DNA of 64,000 bases from Prorocentrum cordatum (taxonomy: Eukaryota; Sar; Dinophyceae; Prorocentrales; Prorocentraceae), in assembly GCA_963575745.1 (NCBI GenBank), contig CAUYUJ010014171.1, forward strand, positions 1,078,186 through 1,142,185, written 5' to 3'. The stretch's first letter is position 1; each line of letters begins with the position of its first letter. Below the pieces are notes generated by a model. The model saw nothing but the letters and a program-made list of their open reading frames with translations. It made no database searches and had not been told where the DNA came from. A program made the position numbers and the translations under genes. Positions 1 to 11,325 of this stretch are shown here, piece after piece.

Positions 1-370
1 ATGTAGTAGAGGGGGCAGCGTGACAGATGCGCCGACTCGTCTTCCCGACGGCTCCACTAATCCCACCAGCACTCTGGGCCTAGGGCGTTTCCTCTTCCAA
101 TAACCCCTCTCCCTACCCTCTCCCCTGGGGTCTGGCCTCCCCTCCGCCACCCCCTTCCCCCCCTCCCCCCCTCCCCCCCCCCCCCGTCCCCCCACCCCCC
201 CAACCCCCCCCCCTCCCCTCCACACACCTCCCCTCCCCCTTCCCCTCCACCCCTCCACCTCCCCCCCACCTTCCCCCCCCCCCCCCCCCCCCCCTCCACC
301 TCCCCCTCCACCCCCTCTGATGTCACTGGGAATTCTTTTTGGGGCCCCCAGGGGGCTCCAAGAGGGCGCA
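1..370. repeat. C-rich low-complexity tract
   Basis: Positions about 118-317 are almost only C and T, with uninterrupted C runs of 10 to about 20. The minus strand is therefore G-rich and could form G-quadruplexes. Short open frames here are only low-complexity glycine or proline strings. I see no gene. Confidence 0.8.
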
Positions 371-690
371 GCCCAAATTCGAGCGTCAATATCTTTACAA
401 ATATTGACGCCTAGCTTCTGGCCTATTGGGCGCCGCTCCGAATGCAATTCATGACATTCATTGTTTCCGTCTCAAGCTTCGGAAACACGGAATGGCACGA
501 ATTGCATTCGGAGCGGCGCCCAATAGGCCAGAAACTAGGCATCAATATTTTTAAACATATTGACGCTCGATGTTGGGCTGTGCACGGTTAGATCGGACCG
601 TGAACAGCCCAAAATCGAGCGTCAATATTTTTAAAAATATTGACGCCTAGTTTCTGGCCTAGTGGGCGCCGCTCCGAATGCAGTGTATCT
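371..690. repeat. Foldback element made of nested inverted repeats
   Basis: A module of about 75 bp containing GAGCGTCAATAT, ATATTGACGCCTAG and GGGCGCCGCTCCGAATGCA occurs at about 371-450 (+), inverted at about 498-582, and again forward at about 600-685. The first two copies form a long hairpin whose inner loop carries a smaller stem (GTTTCCG/CGGAAAC, about 463-486). Copies two and three form a second hairpin joined through GCCCAAC/CACGG-type arms near 575-610. Each module also has its own short palindrome (GTCAATAT...ATATTGAC). No coding capacity is seen. This resembles a non-autonomous foldback or MITE-like element; no transposase is nearby. Confidence 0.7.
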
Positions 691-703
691 TGCTTTGGGG
701 CAC

Positions 704-860
704 TTTGGAGCCGTCTTGGGGCCCTCTTGGGACCCTCGGAGGGGGGGGTGGTTGGAGGTGCCCAAGAGGGCACTCTTGGGGCCCTCTCGGGGCCCTCTTG
801 GGAGCCCTCTTGGAGCCCTCTTGGGGCCCTCTTGGGAGCCCTTTTGGGGCTCCTTCTCGT
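704..860 (+). repeat. Dispersed GGCCCTCTTGGG repeat, copy 1
   Basis: Degenerate tandem units of about 10-14 bp around CTTGGGGCCCTC and CTTGGGAGCCCT. The same family recurs near 23200, 29770, 30250, 40690, 49320, 55440, 57340 and 59090, in both orientations. Its translations (Leu/Gly/Pro/Ser/Trp strings) are open in several frames and are not credible proteins. Confidence 0.75.
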
Positions 861-1640
861 CCTCGTCATTCTCCTCATACTCCTCCTTCTCTTCCTCATC
901 ATCCTATGCATCATCCCTCTCCCCACTCCCTCATCCATCCATCCAACTTCCTTCTCATCCCCCCTCCTTCGCACGGTTCGGAGATCCCCTTCTTTGCTCC
1001 CGCGCATCCTGATCACCTCAACGCGCCTGGGCGTCGTTCCTGGACGGGCTGGTGGGGATGCGCGAAGCGTCAAGAATAACAACTGCCACTGCCGTGTCCG
1101 CTCACCCTCGATGCATCATTTCCGTCTCACCCTTATCCGTCTCCCTCTTTGCCTTCGTCCCCCCCCCCTTTCTGCTCTCTGCTTCGTGCGCTTCCCATTC
1201 CACCTGTTCCCCCTTCCCCTCCTCCCATCATTACCTTTCCCTCCTCCCTCCCTCTCTTCCCTCCTTCCTCCTTTCCCTCCGCACCGAAGCGTTAATTGTC
1301 TCAAGCGAGTGACTCCTGCCCAGGATCCTCGCCTGCTCACATCCGTCGGAAGCGACGATGGCGTCGCAGGTCCGCGGGCGGGGTCCGCGCCTCGGGGCCG
1401 ACCTGGTGACCTCGTGGCCCGTCCTAGCGGGCGGTGGGCGGAGGAGGGAGGGGTGCAGGAGGTGGAGGATGAATGATGAGGGTGATGGCGAAACGGAGGA
1501 GGGTGATGATCAGGTTTAAGGCTTGAGGATGCTTGCGCAATCTGACGACCAAAGCCGACCGTACACAACTTCAACTAACTCCCGCGGCCCTCCCTCCTCG
1601 GGCCCCTCTAGGGGAGAGACGGGGGGTGACCTGGCCGCAG
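860..1640. other. Pyrimidine-rich DNA without a clear gene
   Basis: The stretch is rich in CTC, CCT and TTCC runs. It contains one dispersed motif at 1049-1076 (core GGTGGGGATGCGCGAAGC) that returns inverted near 23548-23575. Overlapping frames are open, but none has convincing codon use or a recognisable domain. Confidence 0.5.
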
Positions 1641-1656
1641 CCGCTGCGCGCTACTC

Positions 1657-1920
1657 GTGCAAGGGCGCGCGGGGCGCGCAGCTATCGCATCGCGCGCGGA
1701 TGCAGCCGCGGCCGCCAGCTTCGCCGCATCCGCACCGCGTGCTTGCGGCTGCGGCTGGGGGCGCCGCCGCTGCAGGCCCAGGCAATGCGCCGCGTGCGGC
1801 GCTGCCGCCGCCCGCGGCGGAGCCGCCCCCGCGCGTTGTGCCGAGCCGCAGGCGCGCCTTGCTTCTCTCGAATCCGAAGCCGCCGCCTCCGTGCGTTGTG
1901 CGGCCGCCGAAGGGCGCTAG
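1657..1920 (+). CDS. Possible 5' exon of the host gene (Ala/Arg-rich)
   Basis: This open stretch encodes an alanine-rich segment that includes the peptide ARLASLESEAAAS and closes with a TAG. It lies in the same frame and direction as the next candidate exon at about 2083. It could be a first exon joined by a short intron, or simply GC-rich DNA with no stops, since other frames are open here too. No domain is recognisable. The link to the gene downstream is inference. Confidence 0.25.
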   Translation: MQGRAGRAAIASRADAAAAASFAASAPRACGCGWGRRRCRPRQCAACGAAAARGGAAPARCAEPQARLASLESEAAASVRCAAAEGR

Positions 1921-2079
1921 CACCGCAGGCAACGACGGCGACGGCGACGCCGCCGTCGTCGGCGTCGTCGCGGCCGAGCCCGAGCCATCCCCGAAATTGC
2001 TGGGTGCCGAGCCTGGGCCCGCAGCGGTTGCGGACCCAGGCGAGGGCGCAGAGGAAGGCGATGCTGCAGCGCATGCGGC

Positions 2080-5000
2080 GTGGCGCAGGGTCCCAGGGTC
2101 GCCGCCCTGCGCCAGCGCTGGGAGAAACACATCGACGCCAAAGCCGCAGCCGCGGTTGCCAGGGGGCCATCCGCCGCCGCCGAGGCGTACGACGCATACA
2201 GCAACGCTTACAACTCTACAACTCTGCCTGGGCGCTGCGGCGCCCGACCCCAGAAGAAGCGCAGCGCCTTCGGGGTATACGGGCGGCGGACCCGTGAGCT
2301 GGCGCAGGACCCGCTGGGGTTTCACAATCCCTACACTAGGGAGGGGCTGAGATGACGACGCACAGGAAGGAGGGAAGGATGGGGGGAGGAAGGTGATGAT
2401 GGAGGAGGCGGATGAGGATGGAGTGGAGGAGGAGGAGTGTCAATGCGGCCTTCAGTTAACAAGTCGCTGCCCACATGGGCCCACATCCTGCGGGGTCGCA
2501 TGGTAAACGGGCGCCTCTTTCTTGCCCTGAGCTCCTAGGCACTTAGCCAACAAACGGGGCGTATGAGGGGGCTCTGTGGCAACGCAACAAAACCCCCATA
2601 GGATCCCGAGGGGCAGGGCCCCACGAGGGCCCATGATGGCTGCGAGGTGGCCCCAGTATTGCGCTTCGCCAGGAGGCCAACAATGGCCCATGTGAGGGCC
2701 CCAGGAGATCCCACCGCGGCCACAAGACAGGAAGGAACCCATCATAAAACACTGGGGATGGTGATGAGGCAGAAGAGAGGGGGGGAGGAGGAGGGGGGGG
2801 GTGGGAAAGGGGGCGGGCTGTCTGCATCCATGCCCAGGGCGGCGCTGCGGGTGCCGCGGATGGCGCCGCGGCTGCGGCGAAGCCCTCCCTGTGGCAGGAG
2901 ATGGTCAACGGCGAAGTGGCGCTCGAGAAGGTCAGGGCATTCGAGTATGCGGAGCTGGCTGCCAGCGGCGCTGCTGACCCCTCCTACTACCAGGAGCTCA
3001 CTGGCGGCAAGACAATCGAGGACCGCTTCGATGTGGAAGGTTCTCGGCGCTGGCAGAAGGTGATGACGCTGTACGCGTCGTCCTCAGGCGGGACATCGCC
3101 CCCGCTTCCTCCTTCTCCTTTTCGTCGCCACCAGCCCCCTCCTCGCAGGCGCGGCCTTGCCTTTCTTCAAGAAGAAGGGCGGCTTCGAGGGCGCGGCGCT
3201 GATCAAGAGCGAGGATGGAGTGAAGATCGTTAACAAGGACCAGTTCGACAGGGCCCTTGTTCGCAGCAAGCACAACCCGCGCCAGCAAGCCACCGTTGCT
3301 AAGGAGTACAGCAAGAGTATCCTCGAGCATGGGTTGCAAATGAATTGCAGGGGCAGCCCCATTGCAGTGATGGGCAGGACCAAGGACGGCGCGCTCGAGT
3401 TCCAGATGCTAGCGGGCGGGACCCTCATGGAGGGGTATTACATTGCCGTGGAGGTCGACCCCGCCAATGAGTTCGTGGTGGCCGCGGCCGAGTCAGGGTA
3501 CCAGAATTGCATCGTCCTGCGGGCCGACACGCCTACGGACGTGCAGATCTGGATCATGAACGCTCACAACAGGTTCCACGGCGGGGCGATCACATCCTTC
3601 CTCGAGCTGATCGATGGCGTCGATCATGTGGTTGCTGGCTGGCGGAACCACTGCAACGAGAACAACATTACCGTCAGTGGCTGCCCGACGAAGGGGCCTC
3701 TTCGGTACGAGGCGCTGATGATGAAGTATGTGGCCGACAAGCACAAGCAGTACGAGAACTACGACGAGTACAGGAACGCAAAGGGGTTCAAAAACAAGAT
3801 GGTGTCATTGGGCGTATACCCTGAATGGAAGGCGTTCATGGAGTCCGCGTGCGAGTTCCTGCACAAGGGCTTGGAGCCTTCGCGCATGATCAGGCTGCTC
3901 TACGAGTGCCTGTTGCTGGTCGAGAGCTTCCGCGACTCCTGCGACGATTGGGTGCTCAATATCGTCCTCGTCGAGCTCCTGAAGTTCGTCGTCCCGCTCG
4001 ACCCGAGCTGCGACGAGGGCAGCTCCTACTCCTCCAGGACCCTCTTCGATTCGGAGAACAACCTGAAGGCTTTGTCGGTGATTGCGCTGCTCAAGCTGCC
4101 GATTGGCGGGTCCGTCCTCTACGACAAGGGCAAGGCCGCCGCCAAGGCGAAGGCGAAGGCGACGAAGGCTGCCAAGGCCAAGGCAAAGGCCGCAGCCGAG
4201 CGCGGGGCAGACGGCCAGCCGCCGAAGAAGGCCGCCAAGGGGGCGGCGGTCCAGGCGGTACCCGACGAGGAGCTGGACGTGCAGTACGTCGACGAGAAGG
4301 GCATCGAGAAGGAGAAACGCTTTCTGCACGACTTCTGCTGCGCGCTGATCTCGATCCTCCAGTTCATTGACGTGGAGCAGAGGAAGCGGCAGGACGTCGG
4401 GACCGCCGTGCGGATCGGACTTGACTTCACCTGGTGGGGCGACGTGGAGGTTGAGGGCAAGGTGTTCAAGCAGTGGTCGAAGGTGCGGTCCCATATTAAG
4501 GTGCTCCTCATTCGTGCTCACAAGCGGGTTCTGGCCGAGAAGTTCAACACCTCCAGCGGCAGCCAGGCGGATGGCGAGGCTGATGTCACGGCGGCCCTCG
4601 CGACGAAGCTAGACGACGGGGACTTGAGGCCGCTGACGGAGACCGCGAGCGACGGCAAGGGCAGGCTCAAGGCAGCTGGGCTGCCATCCCCGCACGTGCA
4701 GCGTGCCCTGACGAGGATTGCGGCGTTCGCCGACGACGTCGACTTCTTGCTCGAGGCTCGGGGCGCGCAAACGCAGCCCGGCTTAAGTCCAGTGCCCGCG
4801 TCGACGTTGCCCCTCGGTTCGGCCCGCGGGCCGACGGGTAAAATCGGCGTGGGTCAGTGGACTTCGGGCAGCGCGTGTGCGCCGCGTGCGCCAGGTGTAC
4901 AATGCCAAGGACAAGGCGTGCAAGTCGAACACGCCTCTCAAGCTCCGCGCCGAGTACCTGAACATCATGAACATGATCTCCCCCGATGTCGAGAGCGTCA

Positions 5001-7008
5001 TGGCAGATACCCCAGAGGACGTGAGCGCCGTGCCGAAGATCACACGCATCCTGCAGCCAGCGATGTTCGCGCTGTACCCGATTAAGCTGATGGCCTTCCT
5101 CGGAGGGGCCGAAGACGTGATGGTAGCAGCGAGGGCGTCCAAGAAGGTGCACGACAAGAATATCGACGTCTCAGCTGCATCCCACGGCGTCTTCGAGAGC
5201 ACCGCAGTTTTCAACCAGCAGAAGTGCAATCGGTACGATATCACCCTCGGTTGCATGTTGGCGTTGTTCGGGGGCGAGGGCAGGGTGACTACCAATGACT
5301 ACTCGGGGGCCTTGGTGCAGATGAGGAGCATGGGTCAGGATAAGATCGTCGGCGCGGAGATGCGGCTCTTGGACGGTGAGGCGTGGGTGAAGTGGTGGCA
5401 CGATGCCTTGCTGAAGGGCAAGCCTGAAGTCCCCGACGCTGCGGTCGCCGACGCCGAGCTTCACGGCAGCGACCATGATGGCGAGGGGGGCGGTGACCTG
5501 GAGCAGGACGAGCAGGAGGCGGCGGCGTCCGAGGCCGCCGAGGAGCAGGCGGCGCTGGTGCCGCTGCTGCCGCCGACAACCGCGCAACCGAAGACGCTGC
5601 TGTCCCAGATGTCGGGGTCGACGGGCAACGCCTCGGCGGTCGAGTACCTGTTCATGAAGGCCATCGAAGCGTGGCTGTTCACCACGACGCAGAACAGAAC
5701 GGGGCTGGCAATTGTCAAGCCAGATAGGGGCCACGGCGACGTGATCTTGGAGCGGGACGACTCCACCGAGAAGGAGAGGTACATCCTGCGCGCGCCAGTG
5801 CGCAAGGCCGATATCAAGCTCACGTTCATCGGGAAGGTGACTGTCGTTCCCTCGAAGGGCGCGCTCTACCTCTGCGAGGCTTTCGGGGTCACCTACTACA
5901 TCGAGGCAGGCGCGCACGCGGTGATCGGCGGCACGGCGCCGTTGGTGCCCGCTTGGCTGGTCCCCGAGGTCAAGAAGGATGGCAAGCCGACGATGACGGT
6001 CAGCTGGAATTCAATCTTGAACCACCTCACGGGGAGGGGATGAGGGAGGGGAGGGTCAGGAAGAGGGAGGGGAGGGGAGGGGGATGTAATCATATCCATC
6101 CTCCCTTCGGCCCAGGTGGTCAAGGAGCAGGTCTGCTACTTGTACCGCCACTTGGACGGCGTGGGCCACACGACGACCACGGAGTTCAAGGCAGCCACCT
6201 TGGGGGAGGGGCGCTGGAGGATGATGAGGATACGGGGGATAGGTGCGAGGGCACGGAGTGAGGCAAGGGGGGGAGGTGTGAGGGGGAGGGGGAGGGATGG
6301 CAAAAGATGAGGAGGAGGTGATTGGGAGGAGGAGGTGAGGAGGAGGTGAGGGTGAGGGGTAGGGGGGAAGAGGAGGTGAGGAGGATAGGGGGAGGGGAAC
6401 GTGAGGATGTGGCCGAGACGGGCGGGGGCCAGTCTCGGACGCGGGGGAGCGCGGCCCCCAGGTGACGCTCAACAGGCTCGTGTGCAACCCTGATTTCGCG
6501 GAGGGCGAGGTCGGGGACGTCGTGGACCTGACGAGGCCCGCGCTGGACGGCGCCATCACTAAGGACGAGTCGAAGGAGTTTCAGGCTGTGGCGACGACTG
6601 ACGGCGACGGCAACGACGACGACGGCGACCGCCCGACCGACCGACCGACCGACGACGGCCTAGTTCGGACATTCTGTCAGTGGCAGTGTCGTCGTCGCCG
6701 TCGCCGCCACCGTCGTCGGAGTCTTGCCGCGACTCGCACCTCCCTCATCCTTTCCCTTCCTTTCTCCCCCTCCTTCCCCCTCATCCTCCCCGTCGCCCCC
6801 TCGCCTTCGTCGGCCGCCTCAGCGGCTGCCTCGGCGGCCCTCCATCGGCGGCGCCCCCCCCCCCCGTGCCCGCGAGGCTGCGGCGAAGGCGGCCAAGGCC
6901 GCTGCGGCTGCTCGCTCGGGCAAGGCGCTGCTGAAGAGCAGCGAGCACGTCGTCCTGTCCTCTGGGGAGAAGGTGCAGGACGTCAAGTACAGCCACCTGC
7001 TGACCTAG
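2080..7008 (+). CDS. Multi-exon host gene, unknown function, possible ParB-N-like region
   Basis: A spliced gene. Exons are inferred from blocks with strong codon bias that change frame across G/A- or C/T-rich gaps ending in AG: about 2083-2349, 2835-3085, 3150-4770 (main), 4875-6033, 6115-6206, 6462-6595 and 6870-7008, the last ending in TAG. The main exon has about 540 codons. It starts with a basic patch (PFFKKKGGFEG) and then has a region reminiscent of ParB/sulfiredoxin-type N-terminal domains (SILEHGLQMN, then FQMLAGGTLMEGY, then IWIMNAHNRFHGG). An Ala/Lys linker of KAKAKA type follows near 4120-4240. Exon 4875-6033 holds a mixed fold and an acidic Glu/Asp/Ala linker near 5460-5560. The C terminus is Ala/Lys-rich and ends KYSHLLT. 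I cannot name the protein. The ParB resemblance is weak and inferred. Introns do not show clear GT starts, so junctions are uncertain by tens of bases. Confidence 0.7.
2350..2834 (+). other. Intron with G/A-rich repeats
   Basis: This gap between two coding blocks starts with GGAGGA/GATGATGG purine-rich DNA and contains AGGGCCC/GAGGTGGCCCC blocks of the dispersed CTTGGGG family in reverse orientation. It ends near GCCCAG before the coding block GAAGAADGAAAAAKPSLWQE. The splice sites are not resolved. Confidence 0.5.
6034..6869 (+). other. Three purine- or pyrimidine-rich introns
   Basis: Gaps at about 6034-6114 and 6207-6461 are nearly pure G/A (GGAGGGGA, GAGGAGGTGAGG) and end in CCCAG and CCCCCAG. 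The gap at about 6596-6869 begins with GACGGCGACGG and becomes C/T-rich before GCCCGCGAG. Coding blocks on either side continue with a frame change, which supports introns. The 5' ends lack an obvious GT, as is common in dinoflagellates. Confidence 0.55.
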
Positions 7009-7032
7009 TTGGCCAGGACTAGAAATTGGCAT

Positions 7033-7289
7033 GCGGAGGAGGAGGAGGAGGAGGAGGAGGAGGAGGAGGAGGAGAGGAGGATGGGGGCGAGGATAGCGAG
7101 GCGGATGAGGAGGATGAGGAGGATGAGGAGGATGAGGGGGGAGGAGGAGGAGGAGGATGGGGAGGAGGAGGATAAGAGGGGGGACGGTGATGGAGGAGGG
7201 CGGGGCGGAGGCGGAGGAGGAGCGATGAAAAGGGGCGAGAGGGATGAGGGGGAGGAAAGAGGCAGAGGGAGGAAGGAGGGGGGATGATG

Positions 7290-7321
<32 letters not shown>

Positions 7322-7562
7322 GATGATGATGATGATGACGGTGATGCCGACGACGATAATGATGATGATGGTGATGATGATGATGATAATTTTGCGATCA
7401 GGGTGCTGAGGATGACAAGGATGCTGATGGGGGGGGGACGAGGGGGATGATGATGAGGGGGGCGAGGGGGGGTATATCCGTTTCTCATCCATTGGCCGCT
7501 CGGAGGCCACGCAGGCGAGCTAGAGTGTTTTTTTTTTTTGAGGGGGGGAAGCGGCGGGCCCG

Positions 7563-7608
<46 letters not shown>

Positions 7609-7700
7609 GCGGCGACGACGCCGACGACGGCGACGACGACGACGACTGGGCCCGCTCTTCCCTCGTTAGTTTTCGGGATGCGCTAGCTGAGCGGGGAGGG
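7033..7700 (+). repeat. GGA, GAT and GAC trinucleotide repeats
   Basis: A run of (GGA)n at 7033-7270 changes to (GAT)n at about 7283-7395 and then (GAC)n at about 7562-7650, with a short T run near 7526-7540. It lies directly 3' of the host gene stop codon and may include its 3' UTR. There are no credible genes. Confidence 0.85.
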
Positions 7701-7799
7701 AGGTGCGGGAGGCACACCCGCCCTGCTTCGCTGGCCTGGGGTCCGCATGCGCTGCATGCGCCAATGCGCCGCTAGTGGCAGTAGATCGGGGCGCGGGGT

Positions 7800-7902
7800 G
7801 GCCCTTGCCCCGAACGACCGCGGCGACGACGACGACGGCGGCGGCGGCGGCGACGACGGTGAGGGAATTTCTGCCCCCCCCCCCCCAATTCCCTCGGGAG
7901 GA

Positions 7903-7956
<54 letters not shown>

Positions 7957-8740
7957 TACGACGACGACTCGGGCTGCCCCGCCGCCCCGCCCCCTCGCTT
8001 TAGTTCCTCTTGCCCTGCAGTCGTCGGGTTGTCGGGTGGCCCTCGTCGTTCGCCCGACCCCGCAGATGCGGGGGGATAGGTTCCGTCCGCACGCCTGCGT
8101 TATGGCGTGCACCCAGTACCTTTGCTCGTGACCGAGCCCGCTGCGCAGGAAAGGCGAGGACCGAGCCGCTACTTGGGGGGCTCGCCGTCGTCGTCGCCTC
8201 GTCGTCATCTGTGGTTGGAACTAGAGCTCCCCGAAGTGAAGCTCACTATTTTCAGAGATGTGGTTTTCGAACCATCTCCGAAGCTCAATTCTCATCGTCG
8301 CCATATCCACCATCGTATCATCATTATCACTCGTCATCTTTATCATCATCACCCTCATCATTTTTATCATCCTCATCTTCGCGGGTTTCCCCAACCCACC
8401 ATCTTCTCCATGTGACGGAGGGGCTGAGGAACGAAATAAATGATGATGATGTTGATGATGATGCTGACGGCGATGATGCTGACGATGATGATGATGGTGA
8501 TGATGACGATGGCGACGATGACAATGATTATGGTCATGTTCCGTACTTGCCTCTACGATGATGTCGATGACGGTGGTGATGATGATTGATGGTGATGGCG
8601 ATGGTGATGGTGACGACTCGGAGTTCAGTTGTGATGCGATGACATGAATGATGACGAGGACGACGGCGATGGTCATGATGACAATGATGGTAATGATCGC
8701 GATGAGTGTGGTGATGGTGATGATGTGGAGATGGATGGTG
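7800..8740 (+). repeat. GAC and GAT repeat blocks
   Basis: (GAC)n at about 7820-7968 is interrupted by a C run near 7876. After a mixed stretch (7970-8280), mixed ATC/CAT triplets run at about 8290-8380 and (GAT)n at about 8440-8740. The GAT block ends where the broken LINE sequence begins on the minus strand, and probably replaced its 3' part. Confidence 0.8.
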
Positions 8741-10230
8741 ACTTCGCAAGGTCAACCAATCAAGCTCCTCATGGCGCGTGTGTTCGTCGGGGATGCCGCA
8801 GGGGAGGCTTCGGAGATGAGCCCCCGCGGCATCTCCGACGGACAGGCGCGTTCGGATGAGCTTCACTTTTCGGCCTTGCGAGTTCCATCACCAGCACAAA
8901 GATGGCCACTCCAGCGCTCGGTTTCCTTGAGGGGAGACGACGACAGGCAGTGATGTAAGGCGACCAGCCTCTCGTACAGGCCCAGCACCGAGCCTTGTCC
9001 AGAAGTTCTCCATCAATCCTGAGCTCCTGCGCAACCACCATCTTAGCGCCCCCCGCACCGCCAGTCAAAAACGCTTGACACGAAGCCCAACAGCTGCCAT
9101 TGAAGGTGACCAGCCCGATTGTGCGTCCGCGGGGGCCCCGAAGCCCACGTCGTCTACGAGTACCCCCAGGCCTCGGATGCAGCGCCGTCTGCTGAGGTAC
9201 GAAATGTCCCGCCAACCTGCTGGATGCCGACCATCGGGACCGAAGGCGCAGCGGCAGCGGGCGTCTGCGCGGCAGCAGGGGCAGCCGACGGCGCGGCCAG
9301 CTGGCGCTCCAGGGAAGCCAGGAGTTGAGCCCCCACCGAGTCACGGCTGGCACCCTCCGAGACCGCCCGCTGGGCCTGCGCAAACAGACCCTGAAAGTGA
9401 GCGAGGGCCTGGGTGGCGTCGGCAGCGGCTGCGGCAGACGCTTGGCCTGAGATACGGGTAGTGGCCTCTGCTGTTGCAGCGGCGACCGCTGCCTGCGCCT
9501 GGGCCACCTCGGCCTGCAAGGTGGAGAGCTCCGCCGCGAGACCCGTGAGCCGCTTCTGCCCCTCGTCCAGTTGCTGTTGCAACTCCGCCACACGCTTGGT
9601 CTGACTCGCGTGCTCCGCCTCCTTGGAGGCCAGACGATCCTTGGCGCTGCGCAAGAGGTCGTCGGGTGCCATGCTCGCCCGTGCGGTGGCCTCTGCCTTT
9701 GCCAACTCGGCTCTGGCCACGGCCACCATGGGGTGCTCGTCGTTCTGGTAGAGGCGGCGCATCTGGTGCAATGCCTTGCGGCATTTGGTGACCTCATTGT
9801 GGGCCCCCTCGGCTGAGTCCACCGTGGACGCGGCGCCGCTGCCACCAGTGCCAGCATGAGGAGGCTCATCACGCGTGCGAGAAGGGCGACGGCTGCGGCG
9901 CCGCGGGCGCGGCGTGCTCTCGAGGTCCTTCGTCTTCTCTGCGGGACGGCCATCGCGATCCCTACCGCATGCCCAACACTCCTGACGAGATGGGTAGTTA
10001 TTCTTGAATCCACATTGTCCGGTGGCCTTGCATGCCCAGACTTTGTTGTCATTGTCTCCTGGCATCACCTGCCCCTTGGGCAAGAAGTCTCCGTGATGTC
10101 CTTCCAGGAGAGTCCGCGCGGCCTCAGCGCGCAGCAGCAATCGGGCGCTGGCCCTTCGCCGCCGCAAGCGCCTGTGCCAGGCGGGAGACGGGGGGCGGCT
10201 GCGGCGAGCGCCGCCCGTTATGGCACCTCG
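8740..10230 (-). pseudogene. Broken non-LTR retroelement ORF: zinc finger, coiled coil, endonuclease
   Basis: Read on the minus strand, the protein first shows a RanBP2-like zinc finger near 9940-10050 (VWACKATGQCGF, then ECWACG). A Ser/Arg-rich linker follows, then a long Ala/Glu/Gln coiled coil at about 9300-9830 (for example KRVAELQQQLDEGQKRL). After a frame change near 9150 an endonuclease/exonuclease/phosphatase-type start appears at about 8880-9130 (IGLVTFNGSCW, then AKMVVAQELRIDGE, then SAGVAIFV). A second frame change near 8870 precedes a last piece (KLIRTRLSVGDAAG). Coding similarity then stops at the GAT repeat near 8740. No reverse transcriptase follows. This order is typical of dinoflagellate LINE-type elements. 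The copy is frameshifted and truncated and cannot make a full protein. Confidence 0.65.
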
Positions 10231-10339
10231 CGCGCCCTCGGCGGGGGCGGGGGGCTGGGGGGTCGGGTGAACGGGCCGCCCCTGGCCCGCCTGCCAAACC
10301 ACCTGGAGGGAGGTGGGGGGGGGGGGGGGGGGTAGTGTG

Positions 10340-11325
10340 CGTCGCGACGCGGAGTAAAAGCGTTCGCGGCGGAGGGGGCAGTGGGCGGTGCCCCGCTGGG
10401 GCGCTGGGGGCGCGGGGGCGCTCGGGGCAGAGAGCCACGGCGCTGGGGTCCCACTCTGGCGCTGGGGACGCTGGGGGAGGGGGGGTGTGCGACGCGGAAT
10501 AAAGCGTTCGTGGCGGAGGGGGCAGTGGGCGGCGCCCCCGCTGGGGCGCTGGGGACGCGGGGGGGCTCGGGGCAGAGAGCCACGGCGCGGGGTCCCACTC
10601 TGGCGCTGGGGACGCGGGGGGAGGGGGGTGTGCGACGCGGAATAAAGCGTTCGTGGCGGAGGGGGCAGTGGGCGGCGCCCCCGTTGGGGCGTTGGGGGCG
10701 CGGAGAGGCTCGGCGCAGAGAGCCACGGCGCCGGGGTTCCCCTCTGGCGCTGGGGACGCGGGGGGAGGGGGGGGGGGTGCGACACGGAACGAAGCGTTCG
10801 TGGCGGAGGGGGCAGCGGGCGGGCCCCTCCGCTGGGGCGTTGGGGTTGCGGGGAGGCTCGGGGCAGAGAGCCGCGGCGCGGGGGTCCCACTCTGGCGCTG
10901 GGGACGCGCGGGGGGAGGGGGGGGGTGTGCGACGCGGAATAAAGCGTTCGTGGCAGGGGGCAATGGGCGGGGCCCCCGCTGGGGCGCTGGGGACGCGGGG
11001 GGGCTCGGGGCAGAGAGCCACGGCGCGGGTGTCCCTCTCTGGCGCTGAGGACGCGGGGTGAGGGGGTGTGCGACGCGGAATAAAGCGTTCGTGGCGGAGG
11101 GGGCAGTGGGCGGTGCCCCCGCTGGGGCGCTGGGGACGCGGGGAGGCTCGGGGCAGAGAGCCACGGCGCGGGTGTCCCACTCTGGCACTGGGGACGCGGG
11201 GAGAGGGGAGGGTGCGACGCGGAATAAAGCGTTCGTGGCGGAGGGGGCAGTGGGCGGTGCCCCCGTTGGGGCGCTGGGGACGCGGGGAGGCTCGGGGCAG
11301 AGAGCCACGGCGCGGGGGTCCCACT
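10340..11325 (+). repeat. GC-rich satellite of about 144 bp, left part
   Basis: Seven units are marked by the motif CGTTCGTGGCGG at 10361, 10505, 10648, 10795, 10945, 11086 and 11230, giving spacings of 141-150 bp. Each contains GACGCGGAATAAAGCG, GGGGCAGAGAGCCACGGCG and CCCACTCTGGCGCTGGGG. A G run lies just before it (10315-10333). The array continues at 20528 after the inserted retrotransposon. Frames on both strands stay open across units, but the repeated Pro/Arg/Ser peptides look non-coding. Confidence 0.85.
11321..11325. other. Target-site duplication, left copy (CCACT)
   Basis: CCACT directly precedes the 5' LTR and is repeated at 20528-20532 after the 3' LTR. In uninterrupted satellite units the same place reads CCCACTCTGGCG, so the insertion point is identified exactly. 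Confidence 0.9.

Noticed and set aside
7009-8740. Asp-, Ser- or Val-rich open frames
   Set aside because: They are trinucleotide repeats.
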